This document shows, in pieces, positions 7,141-15,181 of a DNA stretch of 37,159 nt (position 1 is the stretch's first letter; each line of letters opens with the position of its first letter). The stretch comes from Rhodospirillales bacterium. GTDB lineage: Bacteria; Pseudomonadota; Alphaproteobacteria; Acetobacterales; Acetobacteraceae. Under the pieces are notes generated by a model. The model was not told where the DNA came from, ran no database searches, and saw only the letters and a list, made by a program, of their open reading frames with translations. Position numbers and translations under genes: made by a program. The stretch lies in NCBI GenBank assembly GCA_947447625.1, contig CANFKS010000037.1, positions 1 to 37,159 of the forward strand, in the 5' to 3' direction.

Positions 7141-7454
7141 TCAATCGAAATTTTTGAAAAACTGGTCGAGATCGTTCCGGCCTAGCCACAGCGCCGGGTG
7201 TCGCCAGGGCGATTGCAACGTCATCCAGGGTCCCACAGTCCGCGAGAATGCCAGCAGTCTCAGCCGCCGCATAAGCAACGATCGCGTCGCGGAAATCGGT
7301 CGTTGAAGGAATCTGGCTGCTCGATAGATCATTGACTCCGAGTGCCGCGATCTTCAGCACGTGCTGAGGATATCGTGCGCGCCACGTCCTCGATTTCGGT
7401 CGAGACCACGGGATCGCGACGCTCCAGCCCTTCGCGCCCAGCCTGATTATGCAT
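7141..7454 (-). pseudogene. cheZ: Eroded cheZ-like chemotaxis phosphatase gene
   Basis: Three frames carry pieces of one protein. Frame 1 starts with an ATG at 7454 that overlaps the cheY stop by 8 nt and reads MHNQAGREGLERRDPVVSTE then IEDVARTIS, ending at a TGA at 7329. Removing one base near 7352 continues it as ARAEIAALGVNDLSSSQIPS then TTDFRDAIVAYAAAET. The last frame, ending at 7141, gives GRNDLDQFFKNFD, resembling the C-terminal CheY-binding tail of CheZ. Alphaproteobacterial CheZ proteins have this order, but between the second and third pieces they carry a central region with a CSFQDITGQ-type motif holding the catalytic Gln. That motif is absent here. About 310 bp remain, against some 600-700 for a normal gene. 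It is therefore a remnant; a single sequencing error could not explain the missing core. Confidence 0.65.
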
Positions 7455-7833
7455 GACCCAGCACCTTGTCGATTTTTTCGCGCAGCGTTTCGGCGTTGAA
7501 CGGCTTCACGATATAATTGGAAACGCCAGCCTGCTTGGCTGCCACAACATTCTCGACCTTGCTTTCGGCCGTGATCATGATGAAGGGGGTGCTGCATAAC
7601 CGATCATCGGCACGGACCTCCTGGAGCAAATGCAGGCCGGTCATCGGCTGCATGTTCCAGTCGCTGATGACCAGCCCAAAACTCCCGCTGCGCAGCTTGG
7701 CCAACGCCCCAGGCCCATCGGTCGCCTCCTCAACATTGTTGAAGTCGATCTGCTTCAAGAGATTGCGGATAATCCGCAACATCGTTTTATAATCATCGAC
7801 AATCAAAACATTCATCGCTTTATCAATCGCCAC
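7447..7833 (-). CDS. cheY: Chemotaxis response regulator, single receiver domain
   Basis: The protein has 128 residues, the usual size of a stand-alone CheY. The acidic pocket (Asp13, Asp14), phosphoacceptor Asp58 (ISDWNM), Thr88 (ITAES) and Lys110 (VKPF) are all present, so phosphorylation-dependent switching should be intact. Phospho-CheY would bind the N-terminal LNQAEIDSLLG peptide of FliM, encoded upstream in the same string. The start is a GTG at 7833 with AGGA 6 nt upstream; the in-frame ATG at codon 7 is the alternative. Its dephosphorylating partner gene cheZ, immediately downstream, is broken. Confidence 0.93.
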   Translation of the reverse strand: MAIDKAMNVLIVDDYKTMLRIIRNLLKQIDFNNVEEATDGPGALAKLRSGSFGLVISDWNMQPMTGLHLLQEVRADDRLCSTPFIMITAESKVENVVAAKQAGVSNYIVKPFNAETLREKIDKVLGHA

Positions 7834-7881
7834 TTCATTTCCTTTCTTTGGATATGACCGTAAATTATTGTTATATTGTAT

Positions 7882-8562
7882 TTATATTCCATTCCTGGTG
7901 GCGATGCTGCCGGCGCCGGGGGGGGCGTTGGCCTTACTTCGCATCTCGGCGAGCCGCGTCGTGACCAGGCGGGCTCGATCCGGCTGCATCGCGGCCAACA
8001 CAATCGCCGTCTTTGCCGCCTTCATCCGGTCGAGAACCGGCAGCAGGACCGCCAAATCGAGATCATTGAAGATTGCCGCGGCGTCTTTCGGCTTCATCCC
8101 TTCATAGACCTTGACGAGTTCGGTCCAGTTCGCCTCGTTGTGGTCCCGTCTGGCTTTTTCGAGCGCTTCAAGCTTCTTTTGCAATGCCACCAGTTCGTCC
8201 GCGCGCGCAGCCAGGCGCTTTTCAGTTGCTGCCAGCACAGTTTCCCGCAGCGACATCGCCGTCTCGCGCGCATCGAGTTCCCTGCGGCGCGCGCGAAGGT
8301 CAAGCAGCAGGGCCTTCTCCGCAGCCGAAACCGGCGAATCCAGCGGTTCGGCGCCTGAGACCGGTGCCCGCGGGGCCGATATTGGCGGAGCGGTCGCAGC
8401 GGGGATTGCTCCTGGGGGGGCGGTGCCTGCGGGGGCCTTGCCTGGGGGGGGCGGTGTTGGAACTCCTGCGCGCACGATGGCGACGGATTTTATGACGAGA
8501 AGCGCCGCCATTAATGCGATGCAGATCGGGAGAAGGCGCGGTCTGGCGTGCAAATCGGTCAT
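7882..8562 (-). CDS. MotE-like flagellar motor-associated membrane protein
   Basis: The 226-residue protein has an N-terminal membrane segment (about 9-30) and a Pro/Ala/Gly-rich stretch (34-78). A charged heptad-like coiled coil follows (about 78-140), then a C-terminal MgtE-N-like helical domain (about 145-208: WTELVKVYEGMKPKDAAAIF and so on). This is the architecture of MotE, the periplasmic chaperone of MotC described in Sinorhizobium, and of similar proteins encoded next to fliM in other alphaproteobacteria. It probably helps stator or motor assembly. The gene contains three long G/C homopolymers (7918-7925, 8414-8420, 8444-8451), the last two in the proline-rich linker. It lies 25 nt downstream of the DUF6468 gene. 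Confidence 0.75.
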   Translation of the reverse strand: MTDLHARPRLLPICIALMAALLVIKSVAIVRAGVPTPPPPGKAPAGTAPPGAIPAATAPPISAPRAPVSGAEPLDSPVSAAEKALLLDLRARRRELDARETAMSLRETVLAATEKRLAARADELVALQKKLEALEKARRDHNEANWTELVKVYEGMKPKDAAAIFNDLDLAVLLPVLDRMKAAKTAIVLAAMQPDRARLVTTRLAEMRSKANAPPGAGSIATRNGI

Positions 8563-8587
8563 TGAACCGGTTCCTCTGGCATCGCCT

Positions 8588-9025
8588 TCAACCCGCGATA
8601 CCGAGGGCGCGCATCAACTCCCGCTCGGCTTGGCTGCGTGGCCGCGATGTCGCAGCGGTGGGGGGGGGATCCGGCTGGACAGGAGCCATGGCAGGCTCCT
8701 GTCCAACCGGTCTGCCGGCGCGTACCGCCCCCTCGAGCCGGTCGGCCAGCGTCTCCGCGCGACCGATTAGGAAGGTCAGGTCGTCTTGTCGCGCCTGCGC
8801 AGACTCGACCTGGCATGCCAACAACCGGCCGGCCCCCTCCGTTGCGGCGCGCAACTGCCCGATCCCGTGCTCGACCGCCTGCGTGCTGGTGTTGAATCCC
8901 GCGATCAGATCCTGGATCGCGGCACGATCGCGCTTCAAGACGGCCAGCGCGCGCTCCAGCTTGACCGCATGGAACAGCGTCACGGCCAGCAGACCCATCA
9001 GTGAAAGTTCGAGATACCATTCCAT
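8588..9025 (-). CDS. DUF6468-type membrane-anchored flagellar-locus protein
   Basis: The 145-residue protein has one N-terminal membrane helix (about 4-20), a long amphipathic helical region (25-105) with coiled-coil character, a Pro-rich linker (115-128) and a short conserved-looking C-terminal tail (AERELMRALGIAG). Proteins of this layout occur between fliM and motE-like genes in alphaproteobacterial flagellar operons and are known only as a domain of unknown function. A run of nine G at 8660-8668 encodes the proline stretch. The ATG at 9025 has only a weak GGCGGG upstream. Its role is inferred from position. Confidence 0.65.
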   Translation of the reverse strand: MEWYLELSLMGLLAVTLFHAVKLERALAVLKRDRAAIQDLIAGFNTSTQAVEHGIGQLRAATEGAGRLLACQVESAQARQDDLTFLIGRAETLADRLEGAVRAGRPVGQEPAMAPVQPDPPPTAATSRPRSQAERELMRALGIAG

Positions 9026-9091
9026 TCAACCCGCCTTGCTGCCCATTTTGGCAGGAGATCATGAACAACTTGCTTCCATGGCGGCGCGCTC

Positions 9092-10168
9092 TCATCGATC
9101 GAACACCGCCAAGCGCGTGACTTCGCGCTCGATGCGGACGGCCATGCGATTTTTCCGTTTGCCAATTCGTGCCTCGAACAGCGTGGTGCCGCCGCAGCGC
9201 AGTTCAACTGTCGCGTTGATCTGGGTGTTGAGCACGATGCGGCTGCCAGGCTGCAACGCCATCACATCGGACAATCGCATCGTCAGCTCATCCAGCACCA
9301 CGTCGAGGTCGACCTCAGTGTTCCACAACTCCTCGGCAAGATGGGTTTCCCAAATCGAGTCGCGGCCGAATTTCTCCCCCATGAACTGCTGCAGAAGCAG
9401 TTCGCGCACCGGCTCCAGCGTCGCATAGGGCAGCAGCAACTCCAGCCGTCCGCCGCGATCCTCCATATCGATCCGCAACCGGGCCAGCACTGCGGCGTTG
9501 GAGAGCCTGCTGATGGTGGCAAAGCGCGGATTGACTTCGAGGCGCTCGAACCGGAACGTCACCGGGCAGAGCGGGTCGAAGCTCACGGAGAGATCGGCGA
9601 GCACCACATGGATCAGGCGTTCAACGAGCGTCCGCTCGATCGTGGTGTAGGGGCGGCCCTCGATGCGCATCGCAGCGGTTCCACGCCGACCGCCGAGGAG
9701 AACGTCGACGATCGAGTAGATCAGCGTGCTGTCAACGACCATCAAGCCGTAATTGTCCCATTCCTCGGCCTTGAAGACCGCCAGCATCGCGGGCAGCGGG
9801 ATGGAATTCAGATAGTCGCCGAAGCGGAGCGAGAGGATGTTGTCGATACTGACTTCTACGTTGTCGCTGGTGAAATTGCGCAGCGACGTCGACATGATGC
9901 GTACCAGACGATCGAACACGATCTCGAGCATCGGCAGGCGTTCGTAGGACACCAGACCAGAGCTGATGATCCGCTCCATGCCTGTGCTGTTCTCGCCGTT
10001 GCCTGGGCCGCCATCAAAGCCGAGGAGGCTGTCAATTTCAGCCTGATTGAGGACGCGCGCCGGCTGAACAGCGGCCTCGCCATAAGCTTCGGCTTCGGTC
10101 TCGGCGCCCCAGGCGGCCGCGAGGTCCTCGTCGGCCTGACCGGTGCTTTCGTTTTCCGTGCCGCTCAT
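9092..10168 (-). CDS. fliM: Flagellar motor switch protein FliM
   Basis: FliM forms the middle of the C-ring, binds phospho-CheY and sets the direction or speed of rotation. The 358-residue protein has an acidic N-terminal extension, the CheY-binding peptide LNQAEIDSLLG at residues 40-50, a CheC-like middle domain (about 65-260) and a C-terminal SpoA/FliN-like domain (about 270-345, including LSDVMALQPGSRIVL). Its ATG overlaps the fliL stop by 4 nt (ATGA), indicating translational coupling. The N-terminal extension before the CheY peptide is somewhat longer than usual. Confidence 0.95.
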   Translation of the reverse strand: MSGTENESTGQADEDLAAAWGAETEAEAYGEAAVQPARVLNQAEIDSLLGFDGGPGNGENSTGMERIISSGLVSYERLPMLEIVFDRLVRIMSTSLRNFTSDNVEVSIDNILSLRFGDYLNSIPLPAMLAVFKAEEWDNYGLMVVDSTLIYSIVDVLLGGRRGTAAMRIEGRPYTTIERTLVERLIHVVLADLSVSFDPLCPVTFRFERLEVNPRFATISRLSNAAVLARLRIDMEDRGGRLELLLPYATLEPVRELLLQQFMGEKFGRDSIWETHLAEELWNTEVDLDVVLDELTMRLSDVMALQPGSRIVLNTQINATVELRCGGTTLFEARIGKRKNRMAVRIEREVTRLAVFDR

Positions 10169-10782
10169 TGGATGAGGATCTCGATAAACAGCAGATCTTG
10201 AATACGGGCCGGTGCGACGGCGATGTTGGCGCGGGCGATCAATTCTTCGCGCAGGCGATAGGTGCCCGCCGAGCCACGCATTTCCTCGGGCCTCATTTCG
10301 CGCAGATAAGTCTGGAACAGGTCAAGCACACGCGGCATGGCCGACCTCACCACCGCTTCGTCGGCTTGCCGGGCCACCTCGATCCGGCTCTTGAGCTTGA
10401 CATAGACGGCGCGGCGGCCACCCGTATTCAGGTTTGAAATGATGTCGGGAAGTTCGACAAAGAGCGGCGCCATCACCGCAGGCGCCTCGGCTTTGGCCAC
10501 CGGCTTGCCGCCGTGGCCCGCCGGCGCAGCGGGCTTTGCCCCGTGCGCGTCAGCGCCAGACTTCTCACCATGCCCCTGGGCCGGCTTGTGCTCCGCCTCG
10601 TTCTGCCCGGCGGATTTGTCCATCCCCAGCAGCAGCGGGACGATACCTCCGAACCAGAGCCCGGCGCCGATCAGGACCAGCACGATCGGCACCGCCAGGA
10701 TCAGCAGCCTCTTCTTGCTGCCTTTGTCGCCAACGGTCGGGGCATCCCCGGCCGCTGATGCGCCAGGCGCTGCGGTTGCCAT
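10165..10782 (-). CDS. fliL: Flagellar basal body-associated protein FliL
   Basis: FliL is a single-pass inner-membrane protein that surrounds and stabilises the stator units. The 205-residue protein has a membrane helix at about 25-50 and then a Gly/Ala/His/Lys-rich linker (about 55-97) unusually rich in histidine. The periplasmic FliL domain (about 100-205) includes FVELPDIISNLNTGGRRAVY and ends FIEILIQ, as FliL proteins typically do. It is the first gene of the minus-strand string, with TGGAG 9 nt before the ATG, and is divergent from flgF. Confidence 0.92.
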   Translation of the reverse strand: MATAAPGASAAGDAPTVGDKGSKKRLLILAVPIVLVLIGAGLWFGGIVPLLLGMDKSAGQNEAEHKPAQGHGEKSGADAHGAKPAAPAGHGGKPVAKAEAPAVMAPLFVELPDIISNLNTGGRRAVYVKLKSRIEVARQADEAVVRSAMPRVLDLFQTYLREMRPEEMRGSAGTYRLREELIARANIAVAPARIQDLLFIEILIQ

Positions 10783-10965
10783 GTGAAACTGCTCCAGTCA
10801 TTGCCCGGATCGCATCATGTGTTCCGGCGTGCCCCCGCATGGTGCGCGGAGGATATTAAGAAAGTCTGAACACGAGACCCGCGCGATGCCGTTTTTTGCC
10901 GGGCTCACTCGGCAGGAACTGCCGCCCTCTGCCATCCCCGATCCCGGAAATCTGCGTGGAATGCG

Positions 10966-10980
10966 TGGCACGAGGCTTGC
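10966..10980 (+). promoter_or_regulatory. Sigma-54 (RpoN) promoter upstream of flgF
   Basis: TGGCACGAGGCTTGC matches the RpoN consensus TGGCACG-N4-TTGC at every fixed position, with the required GG-N10-GC spacing. Transcription would start about 12 nt downstream near 10992, leaving a short leader with AGGAGG at 11000-11005 and the flgF ATG at 11011. Sigma-54 promoters with enhancer-binding activators are a known way to control middle flagellar genes. I did not find an equally good site on the minus strand for fliL. Confidence 0.85.
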
Positions 10981-11010
10981 GGAGATCAATGCAGTCTCCA
11001 GGAGGACCGC

Positions 11011-11754
11011 ATGCAGAATATCACCACGATCGCCCTCTCCCGCCTTGCCGCTCAAGAGCGGGTCATCGACGTCGCGGCCTCCAACATGGCAAACACAGGG
11101 ACACCGGGGTTCCATGCCGAACGGATGGTGTTCGCGGATTGGCTGCTCCGTCAGCCGGTCGGGAGCCAGCCACCGGGGGGGCAGACCATCGCCTATACCC
11201 AGGACCGCGCCACCTACCGCGACCTCCGCCAGGGCCCCCTGATCCATACCGGCAATCCGCTCGACATCGCCATCGGCGCACCCGATGGCTACTTCTCGGT
11301 GCAGACCCCGCGCGGCGTCCGCCTCACCCGGGCCGGCCATTTCGAGCTTTCGGCCAACGGCACCCTTGTCGATGGCAGCGGCAACGCCTTGCTCGATACC
11401 CAGGGGCAGCCGATCCAGGCACCACCCAATGACAGCAATTTCAGCATTACCGGTGACGGCACGCTGAGCGGCGCCAGCGGACGGCTCGGGCGCATCGCCG
11501 TCGTCAAGCCCGCCGATCCGCAGGCCCTGCGCCCCGAGGGCAACCGCCTGTTCGCCACCGACAAGCCGACCACGCCACTCGCCCGGCCCGACATCGTCCA
11601 GGGCGCCATCGAGGACAGCAACGTCCAACCGATCACCGAAATGACCCGCATGATGGCCGATCTGCGCTCCTATCAGTTCATCACCCAACTCGTGCAATCC
11701 GAGGCCGAGCGGGCGCAGACGGCGATCGACAAACTCACCCAGAAACGCGCCTAA
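11011..11754 (+). CDS. flgF: Flagellar proximal rod protein FlgF
   Basis: FlgF is part of the proximal rod of the flagellar basal body. The 247-residue protein has the N-terminal rod-protein motif (ALSRLAAQERVIDVAASNMA, with the A-x-N-x-A-N pattern), the central FlgF/G beta domain (GYFSVQTPRGVRLTRAGHF) and the C-terminal helix that packs in the rod. The start is supported by AGGAGG 5 nt upstream. It is the first gene of flgFGAH and lies directly behind the sigma-54 site. A run of seven G at 11175-11181 lies in the early part of the gene. Confidence 0.94.
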   Translation: MQNITTIALSRLAAQERVIDVAASNMANTGTPGFHAERMVFADWLLRQPVGSQPPGGQTIAYTQDRATYRDLRQGPLIHTGNPLDIAIGAPDGYFSVQTPRGVRLTRAGHFELSANGTLVDGSGNALLDTQGQPIQAPPNDSNFSITGDGTLSGASGRLGRIAVVKPADPQALRPEGNRLFATDKPTTPLARPDIVQGAIEDSNVQPITEMTRMMADLRSYQFITQLVQSEAERAQTAIDKLTQKRA

Positions 11755-11768
11755 GGGGGGCGATCAGC

Positions 11769-12554
11769 ATGCGCGCGCTCGATATTGCCGGGACCGGGAT
11801 GCAGGCCCAGCAGACCAACGTCGAAGTGATTTCCAACAACATCGCAAACATGACCACCACCGGATTCAAGCGCCGGCGGGCCGAGTTCCAGGATCTGATC
11901 TACCAGAATCTGCGCCGCGTCGGCGCCAATTCCTCCGACAGCGGCTCCGTCGTGCCGGCCGGCGCCCAGGTCGGTCTCGGCGTCAAGACGGCGGCGATCT
12001 ACCGCATCAATGAGCAGGGAAACCTGCAACAAACCAATAACAGTCTTGATCTCGCGGTGCGCGGCAACGGCTATTTCCAGGTGACACTGCCCTCCGGCGA
12101 CACCGCCTACACCCGCGACGGCACCTTCTCGCTCTCGCCCGGCGGCGAAATCGTCACGGCCGATGGTCATGTCGTGCAGCCCGGTATCACGGTCCCGTCC
12201 AACGCGACTTCGGTGGTGATCAACAGCACCGGACAAGTCCAGGTCACGATCGACGGACAGACCGCGCCCACCACGCTCGGCCAGGTCCAACTCGCCGTCT
12301 TCCCCAATGAGGCGGGGCTTGATGCACAGGGCGACAACCTCTTCGTGCAGACCGCCGCCAGCGGCAACCCCGTCACCGGATCGCCGGGATCGCCCGGCTT
12401 CGGCTCGGTGCTGCAGGGCTTCGTCGAAAGTTCGAACACCAACGTCGTAACCGAAATCACCAACCTCATTACCGCCCAGCGCGCCTACGAAATGAACAGC
12501 CGCGTCATCACGACCTCCGACCAGATGCTCTCCACCCTCACCAATCTTCGCTAG
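11769..12554 (+). CDS. flgG: Flagellar distal rod protein FlgG
   Basis: FlgG forms the distal rod linking the motor to the hook. The 261-residue length is standard. The N-terminal block (MRALDIAGTGMQAQQTNVEV then ISNNIANMTTTGFKRRRAEF) and the C-terminal block (SSNTNVVTEITNLITAQRAY then EMNSRVI) are strongly family-like. It starts 14 nt after flgF behind a purine-rich AAGGGGGG sequence, so the two are cotranscribed. Confidence 0.96.
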   Translation: MRALDIAGTGMQAQQTNVEVISNNIANMTTTGFKRRRAEFQDLIYQNLRRVGANSSDSGSVVPAGAQVGLGVKTAAIYRINEQGNLQQTNNSLDLAVRGNGYFQVTLPSGDTAYTRDGTFSLSPGGEIVTADGHVVQPGITVPSNATSVVINSTGQVQVTIDGQTAPTTLGQVQLAVFPNEAGLDAQGDNLFVQTAASGNPVTGSPGSPGFGSVLQGFVESSNTNVVTEITNLITAQRAYEMNSRVITTSDQMLSTLTNLR

Positions 12555-12562
12555 GAACCGCC

Positions 12563-13537
12563 ATGCGCGCCCTGCTCGTCACCCTGCTGCTGCTCAGCCT
12601 CCGGGCTGAGGCGGCAAGCTTGCGTCCGCTCGCCACCATCGACGCCTCTGTGGTGCGGCTGTCCGACCTCTTCGACGATGCCGGCTCGGGTGCCGACCGG
12701 GTGCTTGGCGCAGCACCCGCGCCCGGCAGCCGTTTGCTCATCGAGGCCCCGCAACTCGCTGCGATCGCGCGGCAATTCGGTGTCGATTGGCGCCCCGCCT
12801 CGCCCGCCGACCACCTGGTGATTGACCGGCCCGGCCGGGTCGTGCCGCGCGAGGCGGTGCTTTCGGCCTTGCGCGCGGCACTGACAGAGCTCGGCGTCGG
12901 AAGCGATCTGGAACTCGACATCGGCGGCTTCTCCGCTCCAATGGTGCCCCCCCGTGCAGCGGTCAGCGCCGGGGTCGAACACTTCGACTGGGATGCCGCG
13001 ACGGGGCGCTTCACTGGCCTGCTGAGCCTGATCGCCGAGGGCATGCCGACCCAGCGCCTGCGCCTCTCCGGCGCCGCACATGAGATGATCGCCGTCCCCG
13101 TGCCGGTACACCGGCTTAATCCCGGCGCGGTGGTGCAGGCGGATGACCTGCGAACCGCCCGCGTGCGCGCAGGACTGGCCCGCGGCGAGATCGCCCGCGC
13201 ACCCGAGCAGGCCATCGGCCAGACCCTGCGTCGCCAGGCCGTTGCCGGACAGCCGCTCGCTCTGGCCGATCTTTCGCGCACCCCGGTGGTAACCAAGGGT
13301 GCGCGCGTCACGATGCGGCTGCGCACGCCCGGCCTGGCCGTCGCTGCGATCGGTCAGGCGCTCGAAGCCGGTGGCGCTGGCGAGCACATCCGCGTGCTCA
13401 ACATCGCCTCGCGCGCCATCGTGGAGGCCGAGGTCATCGGCCCGGACGAAGTCCGCATTATCCCCGGCACCCAGCCGATCACCGCCGCCAACAGCCGAAC
13501 CGCAGCACTGACCCCGCCGATACGGAGCATCCCATGA
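12563..13537 (+). CDS. flgA: Flagellar P-ring assembly chaperone FlgA
   Basis: FlgA is a periplasmic chaperone for assembly of the FlgI P-ring. The 324-residue protein has a short signal peptide (MRALLVTLLLLSLRAEA), an N-terminal FlgA region and a C-terminal SAF-type beta-clip domain (about 175-300: VPVHRLNPGAVVQADDL, then RQAVAGQPLALADL and VIGPDEVRIIPG). Start ATG with AGGA 6 nt upstream, 8 nt after flgG. Its expected partner flgI is not in this window. A run of seven C near 12947 is present in the gene. Confidence 0.9.
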   Translation: MRALLVTLLLLSLRAEAASLRPLATIDASVVRLSDLFDDAGSGADRVLGAAPAPGSRLLIEAPQLAAIARQFGVDWRPASPADHLVIDRPGRVVPREAVLSALRAALTELGVGSDLELDIGGFSAPMVPPRAAVSAGVEHFDWDAATGRFTGLLSLIAEGMPTQRLRLSGAAHEMIAVPVPVHRLNPGAVVQADDLRTARVRAGLARGEIARAPEQAIGQTLRRQAVAGQPLALADLSRTPVVTKGARVTMRLRTPGLAVAAIGQALEAGGAGEHIRVLNIASRAIVEAEVIGPDEVRIIPGTQPITAANSRTAALTPPIRSIP

Positions 13538-14268
13538 ACCGCGCCCTCGTCCTGCTGCTTCCAGCCCTCCTGGCCGGCTGTGGCTCGCTCACCCGCCTCT
13601 CGGAAATCGGCCGCCCGCCCGGGATGTCCCCGATCACCGACCCGACCCAGGAGGCCGGCTACCGCCCGCTCAGCCTGCCGATGCCATCCCCGCAAATCGC
13701 AGAGCCGCAGGCCAATGCCCTGTGGCGCAACGGCAGCCGCGCCTTTTTCAAGGACCAGCGGGCAGCCAATGTGGGGGATCTGCTCACCGTTCTGGTCAGC
13801 GTGAAGGATAGCGCGGTGCTGCAAAATGAAACCAGCGCCAACCGCACGAGCACGCAAAGCTTCGGCCTGCCGAGCTTCTTCGGCCTCGAAACCGCCGCCA
13901 TCCCGCACATGCTCACCGGCGCCGCCGCCGCCTCTCTGCTTAACGGCAACGGGGGCACCGGCAACAAGGGCACAGGGGACATGAAGCGCAATGAAACCAT
14001 CCAGCTCCGCCTCGCCGGCGTCGTCACCCAGGCTCTGCCCAACGGCAATTTGGTGATCGCCGCGCGCCAGGAAATGCGCGTCAACAACGAGCTCCGCGAA
14101 CTGCAGGTCAGCGGCGTGATCCGCCCGCAGGACATCGCCTCCGACAACACCGTGCTGCATGACCGCATGGCCGAAGCCCGCATCGCCTATGGCGGCCGCG
14201 GCCAGTTGATGGATGTGCAGAGCCCGCGCTGGGGCCAGCAATTGATGGATATCGTGCTGCCGTTCTGA
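13534..14268 (+). CDS. flgH: Flagellar L-ring lipoprotein FlgH
   Basis: FlgH forms the outer-membrane L-ring around the flagellar rod. The 244-residue protein begins with a lipoprotein signal whose lipobox is LAGC (residues 13-16), so Cys16 should be lipidated. Typical features follow: LWRNGSRAFFKDQRAANVGD, an Asn/Gly-rich middle, and a C-terminal region with VVTQALPNGNLVIAARQEMR and VSGVIRPQDIASDNTV. It overlaps flgA by 4 nt (ATGA). It ends 2 nt before the stop of the convergent VOC-family gene, with no terminator hairpin seen between them. Confidence 0.95.
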   Translation: MNRALVLLLPALLAGCGSLTRLSEIGRPPGMSPITDPTQEAGYRPLSLPMPSPQIAEPQANALWRNGSRAFFKDQRAANVGDLLTVLVSVKDSAVLQNETSANRTSTQSFGLPSFFGLETAAIPHMLTGAAAASLLNGNGGTGNKGTGDMKRNETIQLRLAGVVTQALPNGNLVIAARQEMRVNNELRELQVSGVIRPQDIASDNTVLHDRMAEARIAYGGRGQLMDVQSPRWGQQLMDIVLPF

Positions 14269-14270
14269 GC

Positions 14271-15170
14271 CTACATCGGCAAAGGCGGCATCGCGGCAAG
14301 CCAGCTCTCGCGACCCGGGGCGTAGACGGTGTTGGTCTGCTCCGGATTGCGGTTGACCAGAGCGCGGGCGTACATCGGATGGCGCATGCTGCGGACCTCG
14401 TGCTCGATCACCGCGAGGTCCCGCCCATCCTGAGGATCGATGATCCGCTCGAAGCGGTACTGCGCGGCGTTGCTCTCCTCGGTGATCAGCCCACGCTCCA
14501 GCAGGCGCCGATGCGGACCCGAGAAATCCGCCAATGCCACCTGAACATGGTGCCCATCATACGGCGCGAGGGCCGCATCGGTCTCGCGGAACACCAGCAC
14601 CTCGCCAAGCCCGACCGCGATGCGCGCGCACTCCGCCCCCGCCTCGTGCGTCAGCGTGCCGGGCGAGCCGATGATGTCGCGATAGAAGCGCACGATCCCC
14701 GCCGCCGTGCCGCGGTTCACATCGATTTCGATATAGGGCATGCCGAGCGTGATCCGCCCGAACCGCGCCGCATCCGGGGCATGGCAGCGGATCCGGTTGC
14801 CCCACGGGCACACCACCTCCACTGTATCGCCGGCCCGCGTGAAGCCGAACCGCGTACCCGCCAGCCGCGGCGCCACCAGCGCCAGGCGCGCCACCAGCGC
14901 ATCGAGATCGGGCAGCACCAGCCCGGTCGTGCCGCGCAGCACCTGCGCCGGGCCAACCGGCAGATGGAACTGGCACATCCCGACATTGATCCAGGTGTTA
15001 TCGACGCCCACCACGAGATAAGGGTCCCGGGTCAACCCCAGCCCCATCACATAAAAGATCGTCGCCAGTCGCTGGTCCGGCACGCGCACATTGAGGTGGC
15101 CAAGCTCAACCATGTTGCCGATATCCTGGGTCGTCCGATCGAACACCGGACGGGCGGAAGCATCATTCAT
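14271..15170 (-). CDS. VOC-family (extradiol dioxygenase/glyoxalase fold) protein
   Basis: The 299-residue protein shows two VOC-type beta-alpha-beta-beta-beta modules. The first opens with VELGHLNVRVPDQRLATIFY and the second with PYIEIDVNRGTAAGIVRFYR. Later HHVQVALADF and RFERIIDPQ occupy positions where metal-ligand residues often sit. Two-module VOC proteins of this size include ring-cleaving dioxygenases and metal-dependent lyases; the substrate cannot be named. It is 11 nt downstream of clpS on the same strand, so it is probably the last gene of an echA-clpS-VOC transcript. Confidence 0.75.
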   Translation of the reverse strand: MNDASARPVFDRTTQDIGNMVELGHLNVRVPDQRLATIFYVMGLGLTRDPYLVVGVDNTWINVGMCQFHLPVGPAQVLRGTTGLVLPDLDALVARLALVAPRLAGTRFGFTRAGDTVEVVCPWGNRIRCHAPDAARFGRITLGMPYIEIDVNRGTAAGIVRFYRDIIGSPGTLTHEAGAECARIAVGLGEVLVFRETDAALAPYDGHHVQVALADFSGPHRRLLERGLITEESNAAQYRFERIIDPQDGRDLAVIEHEVRSMRHPMYARALVNRNPEQTNTVYAPGRESWLAAMPPLPM

Positions 15171-15181
15171 GGCGTAGGTCC

